A stretch of DNA of 21,716 nucleotides. It comes from Baffinella frigidus (lineage: Eukaryota > Cryptophyceae > Cryptomonadales > Baffinellaceae). The DNA lies in NCBI GenBank assembly GCA_026770585.1, contig MU647550.1:73103-94818 (forward strand), in the 5' to 3' direction. The notes under the pieces were generated by a model. It did not search any database. It saw nothing but the letters and a program-made list of their open reading frames with translations, and was not told the origin of the DNA. Each line of letters starts with the position of its first letter. Position 1 is the first letter of the stretch. A program made the position numbers and the translations under genes. Positions 8,597 to 16,730 of the stretch are shown here, piece by piece.

Positions 8597-8937
8597 GTCG
8601 CTCCGACGTCCCAGGAGGATGCTTCGCCTCCAGCCAGCGCTCTTCAATCACACCTTCGCACAGCAACAACGACCCCCCTGTCCGCTCGTCGATGCTTCTG
8701 CCCTCGCCAGCGTTCTTCCAGCGCGTTCACACGAACAAAGAACAACCACGATCGCCCTGCCTCACGACGCTTCCGAAGTTGAAAGTCTCCCAGGACTCGA
8801 GGTGAACCAAATCGAGGATCAGTCTTGAGCCGTTTTACAACTGAACTGCCTTCAAAATAGTTCGAAACTACATTCAAAACGACTCGAAATATATTCTCGA
8901 TTTGAGGCACTTCGGTCTTGAGAGAAAAAAGTGCCGG
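8597..8937. promoter_or_regulatory. Shared upstream region of a divergent gene pair
   Basis: This 341 bp separates the ATG of the minus-strand Cys-rich gene from that of EME1. Close to EME1 it holds a degenerate ~20 bp direct repeat: TTCAAAATAGTTCGAAACTA at 8851 and TTCAAAACGACTCGAAATAT at 8873. The spacing of about two helical turns would suit paired protein-binding sites. No clear TATA box can be assigned. Regulatory function is inferred from position only. Confidence 0.45.
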
Positions 8938-11900
8938 ATGGGCCCGCCTCCGGAAGGATCCGTTGCGATGTCGGGTTTGAACACTTCGGTCGTCGACCTG
9001 TGTGACTCAGACGAGGAGGTCGTGGCACTTAATGCTGGTTTCACCTCCCCCCCTCCCTCTGACTCAGAGGATGAGGTCGAGGCGCTGGTCGTGAGCCACG
9101 TGGTTGCTGCGGAGCGCCATGACCAACCATCGGAGAAGAGACCTGCTGAGCCAGTACTGGCGCATCAAGTCACAGGCGTGGATGCCGAGGCGGCCGCGGT
9201 CCGTGGTTGGTTCATGAAGAAAGCCCTGCCGATCAGCGCAGTGTCAGCTCTGCCGGGCGGAAAAGCCGACAGCAGCGTCGCGAAAGCCCCGTCGGAGGCA
9301 AAGCAGCGGCGAGAGGAGAGCCAGGCGGTCGAACGAGAGGCGAAGCGCGCGAAGAAGGAGCAGGAGAAGGAGGAGAGGGAGCGCGCAAAGGAGGCAGTGA
9401 AAGCAGGGAAGGCCTCGGCCAAGGAGGCGCACCAGCTGGTCGGGGGCAAGAAGGCGCTGGACCACGTGAGCGTCCTGGTGGACGAGATGCTCGGCAGCGG
9501 CGACGACTCGCGCGCGTGCCCGGCGCTCTTGGAATCACTCACCGAGGCCTACGGCGACCGCGTCCTGCTGCTCCCGCAACAGCTCCCGGGCACAATCACG
9601 TGGAAGAGGACGGTGCACAGCGATGATGGCAAGGGCGGCTTCTCCTCCACCTCCGAAACGGCGCCCCAGGTTCTGCCGATCCCAACAGCTGCCGCGCACT
9701 TTAGTCGGCAAAAGACCCGAAATTGGGGTAGTTTAGCCTACGGGTTGCCTTCCGTAGGCCGAGGAGCTCCTAGGACCAAAAAAACAAGTGGTCCTAGGAG
9801 CCCTACGGCCTACGGTAGGCGATTCCGTCGGCTAAACTAACCTAATTTCGGGGCGTTTCCCTATGAACTTGCTGAGGTGGGCGCGGCGTGCTAAGCTAGC
9901 ATCCAAGCATGGTTCCAAGCACGGGTGCTGGTTCACACTGAGCTACGGGGCATGGCGGGATGAGGGAGGGGCGGAGGGTGTGTTCGTAGGAGGGGGGTGG
10001 GTAGATTGCGCAGATGCAGTGAGCATTTCAGAAGCTGAAATGACTTTTTGAGCGCAAGCGCGCATGTGCATCGTGCGAAACGCAAACGCAAAGCCCAGGC
10101 TCGACCATGCTCTCACCGGGAACTCGACGGAGAGAGAGAGACATGGTGCGAGGTCCTCTCGCTGCGTCGAGTCATGGTGGGAGGTCATGCAAAAAGCTGA
10201 CGCCAGCGAGGTACTTAGAGCCTACGGATTGCCTACGGTGGGGGGGCTCCTCCTACGACTTTTAAAGAAAGACCTTCTTGTTTTAAACGTCGTAGGAGGA
10301 GGGGGGGTTCCTACCGTAGGCTAAGGGGTCCGCTGGCCTTAGCTTTTCGCATTANNNNNNNNNNNNNNNNNNNNNNNNNNNNNNNNNNNNNNNNNNNNNN
10401 NNNNNNNNNNNNNNNNNNNNNNNNNNNNNNNNNNNNNNNNNNNNNNNNNNNNNNNNNNNNNNNNNNNNNNNNNNNNNNNNNNNNNNNNNNNNNNNNNNNN
10501 NNNNNNNNNNNNNNNNNNNNNNNNNNNNNNNNNNNNNNNNNNNNNNNNNGCCATGCGTGGGATTGGTTCCAGGCGGCTTGAACTCGATCGAAGCAGGCAT
10601 GGATCGCGTGGCGTACAGGCCTGCTTTCATCCAGGAACATGTTTAATTTAAAAGAAAACGGCGTATCAACCCGGATTCTGGCCCTAATTAAATTTACGTA
10701 GGGCCCTAATTAACCTTCGACTAACTCCTATGAACAAATCGGGATTCATTTTCTTTCAAATTAAACATGTCCCCGGCTCGAGTCGCTAGAGGCAGTCTCG
10801 CCCCCTGGGATAACGGACGGGCGGTGCTCATCCCTGGGTCACCCGACAGGTCCTAGGAAGGTCCCTAGGGCCCTACGGTAGGACGTATGACTCACCAATC
10901 CCTCCGCGTTGCTGCAGGTGGTGGTGGTGTTCACCCCTGACCAGCTGGAGGCACTGGTCGAGTCAGACGCCCTGGACGTGGAGCTCGCGTCCGCGCGCGC
11001 GCTCTTCCCCGAGCCGCGCCCCCTGTGCCTCCTGGTCCCCGGGCTCCGCGCGCACATCCAGCGCAAGCCGAAAGCCGCGCGGGTGTTCGTGCAGGCGGAG
11101 GTGGACGCGGCGCTGCAGCGCGCGCTGGTGTTCTCGCGCGTGGCCGCGCGCTGCCCCGCGAGCGTGCCCGAGGCGTGCCTCGTCCTCTCCCGCATCACGC
11201 GCGCGGTCGCCGAGGAGCCCTACCGCGTCGACGCCTCGGTCTCGGATCTTCACCGTGACGCGGGCGCCGCGGCCGGGGCCCGCAACGAGCTCTCGGCCAT
11301 GGAGGCGCTCCTGGGCGCGATCCCGGGCGTGGGCGAGGCCCCTGCGCGCGCCATCGCCAAAGTGTACCCCTCGCTACGCGCCCTTGCTGATGTCTACCGC
11401 GACCCGGGGCTCGCGGCCAAGGACAAGGAGCTGCTCTTGCAGGTAGTCGGCCCGCACTCGCCAGACACATCTGGGGATACAACCCCGTGTAGGATGGCCG
11501 GAGTGACTTTACACAGTTTGCTCTGCCGCCGCGGCCGATCCTGCAGCCACCAACCATCACGACTTGGGCAAATCGACGATTTTCGATTTGGGATTTCAAG
11601 GGGGTTGAAGTCGGAATCCGACTTCAACGGCTGCAATTCCCCTTGAAATCGAGAAATCGAAAATCGTCGATTTGCCCAAGCCGTGAGGGTTGGTGGAGAG
11701 CACCCACCTGAAGTTCATCTCGAAATATGACTGAATCAGTTCCCTAATCAGCCTTGTCATTTTCTTAGGAGGCCTAATTAAATTTACTATACCCTATCTA
11801 ATTTCTCCTATTAAGTCTCCTATTGAAAAGGAACTGATTCAGCTTTCTTCCCCGATTGACTTTACCAGTGATTTTACCGCGGCCGAACGTTCGATTGACT

Positions 11901-12909
11901 TTCTATTGCGGGGTTTCCATTTCTCGAGCATTTGTACGAGATGTCGCCCGAAATCGGGCAGTCTGCGGCGCAAAAAGCCAGCGGAAAGCACGTGCAAAGT
12001 CAATCGGGAAGAAATGGTTTCTTCCCAAGTTGGGAGCTGTAGAACCGCTCCCAACTTGGGATGAAACCATTAATCTTCCGAGTTGAAAGTGTGCGGGGGG
12101 GGTGCATCTCACGGCCTTCCGCACGCCTTCCGCCAAATGGCTCCAACGTCTGCCGAGGCGGGCCTAACACCGGATACTCCTCACACCTTTCCCGACCAGC
12201 CAGAGGGCACACCACTGCATCGCGGGGGCCAAGGCACGTTGCGCTTGCCCCCCGCGATGCAGCGTTGCGCCTTGCTCCTGCCCTCTGGCGTTGGAGCTCT
12301 TATGCTGCAACAGTGGGATACCATGAGCCTCATGACGGCCGACTTGGGCCCTCTGGCTGGCCAGCACGCCTTGCGCTTGCCCTCTGGCTGGCCAGGAAAG
12401 CTGTGAGGAGTATCCGGTGATAGTCCCACCTCAGCAGACGTTGGAGCCATTGGCCTACAGGGGTACCTCGCTCATAAGAAACCGCCGCCCCCCCCTAGGA
12501 CCACCATAGGGCCCTAGCCGTAGGCCTACTGTAGGGTCCGAGGGGGGGGCAGTTTCTTAGGAGTGAGGTACCCCTGTATCCGGTGATAGTTCCGCCTCGG
12601 CAGACGTTGGAGCCATTGGCCTAGCCCGGGTAGTTACCTCAAAGGCGCGTGCCTCGCTGGCAGAGTGCCTGATTCGCCCCAAACCCTAAACCCTAAACCC
12701 TAAACCCTAAACCCTAAACCCTAAACCCTAAACCCTAAACCCTAAACCCTAAACCCTGGACCACGTGGTGGCAGGACGTGTGGGTGGATGGGGGAGCCAC
12801 GTCGAGCCGAAAAGGCCAGAATCTCGGGCCAAAGCGGAGCGCGCGCATCCACCGCCTCTTCGTCTCCCGAGACCCCAAGGAGATCATGTCCACTCTCAAC
12901 TCAACCTGA
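8938..12909 (+). CDS. EME1: EME1, MUS81-partner crossover junction endonuclease subunit
   Basis: EME1 is the non-catalytic partner of MUS81; the nuclear heterodimer cleaves 3' flaps, replication forks and nicked Holliday junctions. Exons are 8938-9669, 10918-11442 and 12775-12909, all phase 0 with GT-AG introns, giving about 463 residues. Residues about 17-28 (VVDLCDSDEEVV) resemble a SUMO-interacting motif. Residues about 130-170 are a Lys/Glu/Arg-rich helical, NLS-like stretch. LPGTITWKR (around 222) opens the ERCC4-like fold, followed by VVVVFTPDQL in exon 2. The helical segment SRITRAVAEEPYR matches the animal EME1 signature (FTKAVAEAPFK). IPGVGEAPARAI (around 379) is the helix-hairpin-helix. 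Exon 3 supplies the C-terminal NLGPKRSARIHRLF, like the family's RRIGPELSRRIY. The catalytic ERKxxxD motif of MUS81 is absent, as expected. A start at 8968 has better context (G at -3). Introns 1 and 2 carry foldback elements, an N gap and a CCCTAAA array. Confidence 0.92.
9700..9864. mobile_element. Foldback family 2-related element in EME1 intron 1
   Basis: ACCCGAAATTGGGGTAGTTT on the left pairs with CTAACCTAATTTCGGGGCGT on the right. The core has GCCTACGG and CCTAGGACC, and the right end CCCTAT is as in family 2. It begins only about 30 bp after the exon 1 donor, so it is transcribed with EME1. Confidence 0.75.
10187..10354. mobile_element. Foldback family 3, complete copy in EME1 intron 1
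   Basis: Left ATGCAAAAAGCTGACGCCAG and right CGCTGGCCTTAGCTTTTCGC/AT are imperfect inverted termini. Inner arms CTCCTCCTACGACTTTTAAA / GTTTTAAACGTCGTAGGAGG pair. The right terminus abuts the N gap, so the flank cannot be checked. Confidence 0.75.
10355..10549. other. Assembly gap (195 N)
   Basis: A run of N inside EME1 intron 1 that begins directly after a foldback terminus. Assembly probably failed on a repeat. The true length is unknown. Confidence 0.98.
10639..10773. mobile_element. AT-rich foldback element in EME1 intron 1
   Basis: Left ACATGTTTAATTTAAAAGAAA and right TTTCTTTCAAATTAAACATGT-like arms enclose tandem GGGCCCTAATTAA and TAGGGCCCTAATTAA segments. A further fragment with the CCTAGG/CCTACGGTAGG core lies at 10846-10887 before the exon 2 acceptor. 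Confidence 0.7.
11547..11695. mobile_element. Foldback element in EME1 intron 2, long arms
   Basis: Arms of about 58 bp: GACTTGGGCAAATCGACGAT on the left, ATCGTCGATTTGCCCAAGCC on the right. Inner TTGAAGTCGGAATCCGACTTCAA forms a perfect 11 bp hairpin. Confidence 0.85.
11731..11842. mobile_element. Small AT-rich foldback in EME1 intron 2
   Basis: Exact 13 bp termini CTGAATCAGTTCC / GGAACTGATTCAG around an AT-rich, TAATTAAATT-containing centre that resembles the one at 10639-10773. Confidence 0.65.
11844..12070. mobile_element. Two adjoining foldbacks in EME1 intron 2
   Basis: First: TTCTTCCCCGATTGACTTT (from about 11846) mirrored by AAAGTCAATCGGGAAGAA at 11997-12014. Second: ATGGTTTCTTCCCAAGTTGG mirrored by CCAACTTGGGATGAAACCAT (12014-12070). 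Their shared border suggests one inserted into the end of the other. Confidence 0.7.
12133..12453. mobile_element. Large nested foldback in EME1 intron 2
   Basis: Outer arms CCAAATGGCTCCAACGTCTG (12133) and CAGACGTTGGAGCCATTGG (12435) continue through CCGGATACTCCTCACA / TGTGAGGAGTATCCGG. Inside are inverted CTGCATCGCGGG / CCCGCGATGCAG and repeated GCCCTCTGGC segments. Confidence 0.75.
12456..12578. mobile_element. Foldback family 1, complete copy (123 bp)
   Basis: Intact TACAGGGGTACCTCGCTCAT left end and mirrored right end. A 42-43 bp direct repeat flanks it (12414-12455 and 12579-12621, both ending GTTGGAGCCATTGGCC) and is itself the right arm of the large foldback at 12133-12453. Confidence 0.85.
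12678..12757 (+). repeat. Perfect telomere-type (CCCTAAA)10 array
   Basis: Ten exact CCCTAAA units (12684-12753) plus partial units. This is the C-strand of the plant/algal TTTAGGG telomere repeat. It sits inside EME1 intron 2 and ends 17 bases before the intron 2 acceptor AG at 12773-12774. Confidence 0.98.
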
Positions 12910-13130
12910 TGCAGGGCTGCCTCGTGTACGGACCCGACAGCCGTCGGTACTGCCGAGAGTCGCGAAAGCGCACCTTGATATGTGTGAGGGAATCAGGAAA
13001 TGGCCTGTGGTGTTTGACTCCTGAAGTAAAGCTTGTAACAAAACCATGGAGTTTGAGATTACGGCTGGCTGTAGCTTAGGTGCGGGGTTTAAGGTTGAGG
13101 GTTGATGAGTTTCGGTGTTGAACTGTTGAC
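12910..13130. other. EME1 downstream region
   Basis: Probable 3' untranslated and intergenic sequence following the TGA at 12907-12909. A short GGGTTTAAGGTTGAGGGTTG stretch lies at 13085-13104. No polyadenylation signal is assigned with confidence. Confidence 0.5.
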
Positions 13131-13375
13131 TCCCTCTCTCCTCCCTCCCCTCAGTGTACACTGCACTGTTCCTCCTCCCTCCCGCCAGCGTACACTGTCA
13201 ACCCCCTCCTCCCTCCCCTCCTGCCCCTCCCTCCCCTCCCTCCCCTCCCTCCCCTCCCTCCTTCCACTACACTGTGCCATCACTCACTCCACCCCAGCCA
13301 CACACCCTCTCCTTCCTCCTCTCTCCTCCCACCACTCTCCCCTTCCCCTCTTCTCCCCCCCCTTCTCTCCTGCGG
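13131..13375. repeat. Pyrimidine-rich (CCCTCCCT) low-complexity tract
   Basis: About 245 bp dominated by CCCTCC/CTCCTC, with short GTACACTGCACTGT and GTACACTGTC segments. Reading frames here are Pro/Ser/Leu artefacts. Confidence 0.85.
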
Positions 13376-13399
13376 CAGAAAACGGGGGGCCCAAATCCG

Positions 13400-13468
13400 G
13401 TCTGTGTTCTTAAGTTCTGGTTTGCCAGAACTTAAGAACACAGACAGGGGTATCCCAGATACCCCTGT
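13400..13468. repeat. Two adjacent hairpins with perfect arms
   Basis: The first has 21 bp arms (13400-13420 and 13425-13445, outermost GTCTGTGTTCTTAAG) and a TTTG loop. The second has 11 bp arms, ACAGGGGTATC / GATACCCCTGT, with a CCA loop (13444-13468). The second resembles a miniature of family 1, whose end is ACAGGGGTACC. Confidence 0.85.
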
Positions 13469-13571
13469 ATGTGGCGAATATGGCGACCATCTGGTGGCAC
13501 ACATCTGCTTCTGAACTCACAAAGAGAGTGGAGGCAGGAACGAGGAAAGGGGCGCGAATGCCAAGTGAGGG

Positions 13572-13691
13572 TACAGGGGTACCTCGCTCATAAGAAACCG
13601 CGTCCCCCTAGGACCCTACAGTAGGCCTATGCCTAGGGCCCTATGGAGGTCCTAGGGGGCGGCGGTTTCTTATGAGCGAGGTACCCCTGTA
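13572..13691. mobile_element. Foldback family 1, complete copy (120 bp)
   Basis: Both termini are intact: TACAGGGGTACCTCGCTCAT and its mirror, with TA at both ends. The core has CCCTACAGTAGGCC and CCTAGGGCCC. Confidence 0.88.
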
Positions 13692-13740
13692 ATTGCCGTG
13701 TCCTGAGAATCCTCTCTCAGGCCCCAAGAGTCAGAAAAAA

Positions 13741-14421
13741 GGTCCTTCAGGTCCTTTAGGTTCTTCGAGCTCCCAACATAGGCGGACACCGGAACTTGTT
13801 CTGTAGAAAGGCCATGCTTCCTTTCGGATCACATCAAGCCCCCCTGTACAGAGGATCAACAATCTACACCTGTAGTTTCTCGGGTTCAAGCCGCTCGGTT
13901 CAGGGGTTGGAGTGTGAAAGAATCGTACACCAAGACAAGACAAGGGAGAAAGAATCGTGCACCAACACAAAACACCAAGGGCAGAGCTGTGCGAGGGAGG
14001 GTCGATCTGATCCTTGCCAGTGTTTCTACACTGGATTTTCGTCTTTCTACACTGGACTTTCGTCTTTCTACACTGGACTTTCGGCTTTCTACACTAAACT
14101 TTCGGCTTCCTACACTTCACTTTTCTGCTTGAAACCAAAGATACCGTTTATTAGTCAACCACCGAGGCTCGTCACCTGTCCGACCGAGGCTCGTCGCCTG
14201 TCCGACCGAAGCTCACACTGCTGCATATGGCAGGCTGGAAGGTGTGCACGCGCACGGAGGACGCGTGTCTCGATGAGGATACCCTTTAGCCGGTTTCTGC
14301 CGCGATCCTTCTGCACCGGGGGGGCTGATGTGATCCGAAAGGAAGTATGGCCTTTCTATAGAACCGATTCCGGTGTCCGCCTATATTGGGAGCTCGAAGA
14401 ACCTAAAGGACCTCAAGGACA
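13741..14421. mobile_element. Large foldback (~680 bp) carrying minisatellites
   Basis: Arms of about 110 bp at 13741-13852 and 14313-14421, both containing CGGACACCGGAA / TTCCGGTGTCCG and GGTTCTTCGAGCTCCC / GGGAGCTCGAAGAACC. The interior holds a 21 bp minisatellite (14022-14124) and a 22 bp one (about 14157-14212). A 227-codon plus frame spans it, but its content is the repeats themselves, so it is not called as a gene. Confidence 0.75.
14022..14124 (+). repeat. 21 bp minisatellite, about five units
   Basis: Unit TTTCTACACTGGACTTTCGTC with later units drifting. The period is a multiple of three, so frames stay open and read FYTGLSS-like peptides. Confidence 0.9.
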
Positions 14422-14587
14422 TATGGCAGGAGGGCGCGGGGAGCTCATCCGTAGATTGTTCCCATCTCCTCAAAAGTGAGGTGGGCGTACCTTGGTTGAC
14501 TATGGATAGCTTATACGTCCCGGTCACGGAGGGTGGGTTCATTTCGAGAACTCCGGGCGGGTACTTTAGTTCCTTTTAAGTGCTTTT

Positions 14588-14636
14588 TTTACGACACCGT
14601 GGTGAAATCCAAATTTACGACACCGTGGTGAAATCC
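14588..14636. repeat. 26 bp tandem duplication
   Basis: TTTACGACACCGTGGTGAAA plus TCC occurs twice, at 14588 and 14614. The following 14640-14840 shows nothing I can support. Confidence 0.8.
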
Positions 14637-14840
14637 CTGATGTCAGCAGGATTTTTGACAACATTCTCGAAAAGAGTCAGATCCTCGAAGAGAGATTTTT
14701 CTAGAAGGGAGAAGTGCCACAAAAATGATATCACAACCGCTGCACGACGCCGCATTGTCCACTTTATGTGGGACTTGTAAGATTCACTACTGTAGCTCTG
14801 GAGGTGTAAAGTCACACCGGTCACCCTACATTGGTTTGAA

Positions 14841-15008
14841 CGCCCAGATCAGCCCAGAATCGAGTTTCCTGGGCCCAGAATCGGGTTTCCTCAGCCCAAA
14901 ATTGACCCTGAATCGAAATTCCTGGGCCCAGAATCGATTTTGATCGGCTAAGAATCGAGTCATCTCTGCCCAGAATCGAAATTCCTTTGCCCAAAAACGA
15001 GTTTCCTA
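14841..15008. repeat. Degenerate repeat with GCCCAGAATCG core
   Basis: About eight units of GCCCAGAATCGAGTTTCCT or close variants, spaced roughly 17-30 bp apart. It runs straight into the telomere-like array that follows. Confidence 0.7.
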
Positions 15009-15015
15009 GGCATGA

Positions 15016-15680
15016 GGATTTAGGATTTAAGGTTTCGGGTTTCGGGTTTAGGGTTTAGGGTTTAAGGTTTAGGGTTTAAGGTGTAGGGTTTAGGGTTTAG
15101 GGTTTGGGGTTTAGGGTTTGGGGTTTAGGGTTTAGGATTCAGGGTTTAGGGTGTAGGGTGTAGGGTGTAGGGTGTAGGGTGTAGGGTGTAGGGTGAAGGT
15201 TTAAGTATTAAGATTTAAGGTTTAAGGTTTAGGGGTCACGGTTTAGGATTTCAGGTTTGGGTTTAGGGTTTACGTTCAGGGTTTCTGATTCAGGGTTTCG
15301 GGTTTCTGGTTGAGGGTTGAGGGTTGAGGTTGCAGGGATCAGGGTTGAGGCTGGAGGGTTCAGGGTTCAGTGTTGAGGGTTCAAGGTTCAGGGGTTAGGG
15401 TGTAGGGTTTAAGGTTTGGGGTTTGGGGTTTTAGGGTTTAGGATTTAGGGTCAAACACAAACCCCAAAAACCTCAACCCTCAAACCAAAACCTAAACGTA
15501 AGGGGTTCTGATTTTGGGGGTTTAGGGTTCAGGGTTTAGGGTTTAGGGTTCAAAGTTTAGGGTTCAGGGTTTAGGTTTAGGGTTTAGGGTTTAGGGTCAA
15601 ACACAAACACCAAAAACCCCAGCCCTCAAACCAAAACCCGAACCCCCCATCCCTCAATTGAAAACCCAAAACCCAAGTCA
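15016..15680 (-). repeat. Long degenerate telomere-like array
   Basis: Mostly GGGTTTA-type units in G-rich orientation on the plus strand, with a sub-array of about seven GGGTGTA units (15138-15192). C-rich inverted patches lie at 15454-15500 and 15598-15680, both beginning GGTCAAACACAAAC, which makes a ~150 bp direct duplication. No coding sequence is present. Confidence 0.9.
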
Positions 15681-15687
15681 ATGAATC

Positions 15688-15809
15688 TACAGGGGTACCT
15701 CGCTCATACCAAACCGCCAGCCCATAGGACCCTACAGTAGGCCTATGCCTAGGACCCTACGGTGGTCCTAGGGGCGGCGGCGGTTTCTTATGAGAGAGGC
15801 ACCCCTGTA
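15688..15809. mobile_element. Foldback family 1, complete copy with palindromic flanks
   Basis: A standard 122 bp copy. Unlike the others, the inverted symmetry continues outside it: TCAATGAATC on the left and GATTCATTGA on the right. Confidence 0.85.
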
Positions 15810-16094
15810 GATTCATTGAATCGACGCCCTCTCGCACCTCCTGCTACAGGAGTACCTCGCTAGACCTTCTCCCGCCTGCGCAACCGGCGTACTCCGCAGA
15901 GACGTGTTCAAACAGCATGACAGTCTGTGATGCCTTTACATCATACGTCAATCACAGCGACTTAGGGACGTTCCCCCCGATATGACTCACCCTTGGAGCC
16001 CTTTTGCCCAGCAGGCCCGTCCCGCTGTCGACCGAATTTGGCACGAAGTTAAAAGCCAAGGTCGAAAATCGACCCAGGCTTTTCCGTAAGAACC
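15810..16094. other. Gene-free spacer
   Basis: Single-copy-looking sequence between two family 1 elements. I see no conserved frame, splice-compatible exon or repeat in it. Confidence 0.5.
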
Positions 16095-16228
16095 TTCAGG
16101 GGTACCTCGCTCATAAGAACACGTCCACCCCCTAAGACCACCATATGCCCCCAGGCATAGGTCTGCATAGGGCTACGGTAGGGTCCTTAGGGGGGGGGGC
16201 GTTTTCTTATGAGCGAGGTACCCTTGTA
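16095..16228. mobile_element. Foldback family 1, complete copy (134 bp)
   Basis: The left end is slightly diverged (TTCAGGGGTACCTCGCTCAT), the right end ATGAGCGAGGTACCCTTGTA. The core is longer than in other copies because of an inserted TAGGTCTGCATAGG. Confidence 0.82.
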
Positions 16229-16413
16229 AGCCCTTTGCTGCTGCGTTCAGTATCCATCGCGCGCACACACCCTCTGCATATCTTTCGATCGCATCCCCCC
16301 TTGAATTTCAGAGTGGTGTCTCTTCGTCGATACCATGCACATGACCACCACATACCGATCTTGAGTTACACTTTAATTTTACACAGTAGTTAACTTTGTT
16401 ACACGGGTCACTG
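16229..16413. other. Gene-free spacer
   Basis: Nothing supported: no conserved reading frame and no repeat found elsewhere in the window. Confidence 0.5.
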
Positions 16414-16535
16414 TACAGGGGTACCTCGCTCACAAGAAACTGCCCCCCCCCATAGGACCACCGTAAGGCCCTGGGCATAGGCCTACTGTAGGGTCCTTTG
16501 GGGGGTTGTTTTCTTATGAGCGAGGTACTCCTGTA
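16414..16535. mobile_element. Foldback family 1, complete copy (122 bp)
   Basis: Ends TACAGGGGTACCTCGCTCAC and ATGAGCGAGGTACTCCTGTA with TA at both edges. Third complete copy within 850 bp. Confidence 0.85.
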
Positions 16536-16566
16536 CTCCTAACGGCACGGAGTGACTGGACGCAGC

Positions 16567-16690
16567 GGCGCCTATCCCTTAGTGGCCAGTAGGCGCATAC
16601 GCCCTACGGTAGGGCCCTAGGACCTGCCTAGGACCTCGAGGCCCTCAAATTTGTGGGCATGGCCACTTATGGGATAGGGGTACCTCGCTT
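16567..16690. mobile_element. Foldback element sharing a CCTAGG core with 21221-21246
   Basis: CCTATCCCTTAGTGGCC at the left pairs with GGCCACTTATGGGATAGG at the right. The core GGGCCCTAGGACCTGCCTAG is repeated exactly at 21221. A family 1 stub (GGGGTACCTCGCT) follows at 16678. Confidence 0.65.
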
Positions 16691-16730
16691 GGAGGCCTCA
16701 TAACCTTGCATCCTTAGATGCTCTTACAGC

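Noticed and set aside
9165-9626. Other frames overlapping EME1 exon 1
   Set aside because: They are shadows of the EME1 coding frame, which has clear family matches.
9670-10917. Family 2 and 3 foldbacks as introner elements that created EME1 intron 1
   Set aside because: The elements do not reach either splice site; about 30 bp and more of other sequence separates them, so insertion into an existing intron is simpler.
12083-12450. Plus and minus frames of 107-119 codons in EME1 intron 2
   Set aside because: Both strands encode similar peptides because the region is a foldback; the EME1 exons on either side join in phase without it.
13796-14479. 227-codon plus-strand frame
   Set aside because: Its content is the two arms of a foldback plus 21 and 22 bp tandem repeats; no family resemblance.
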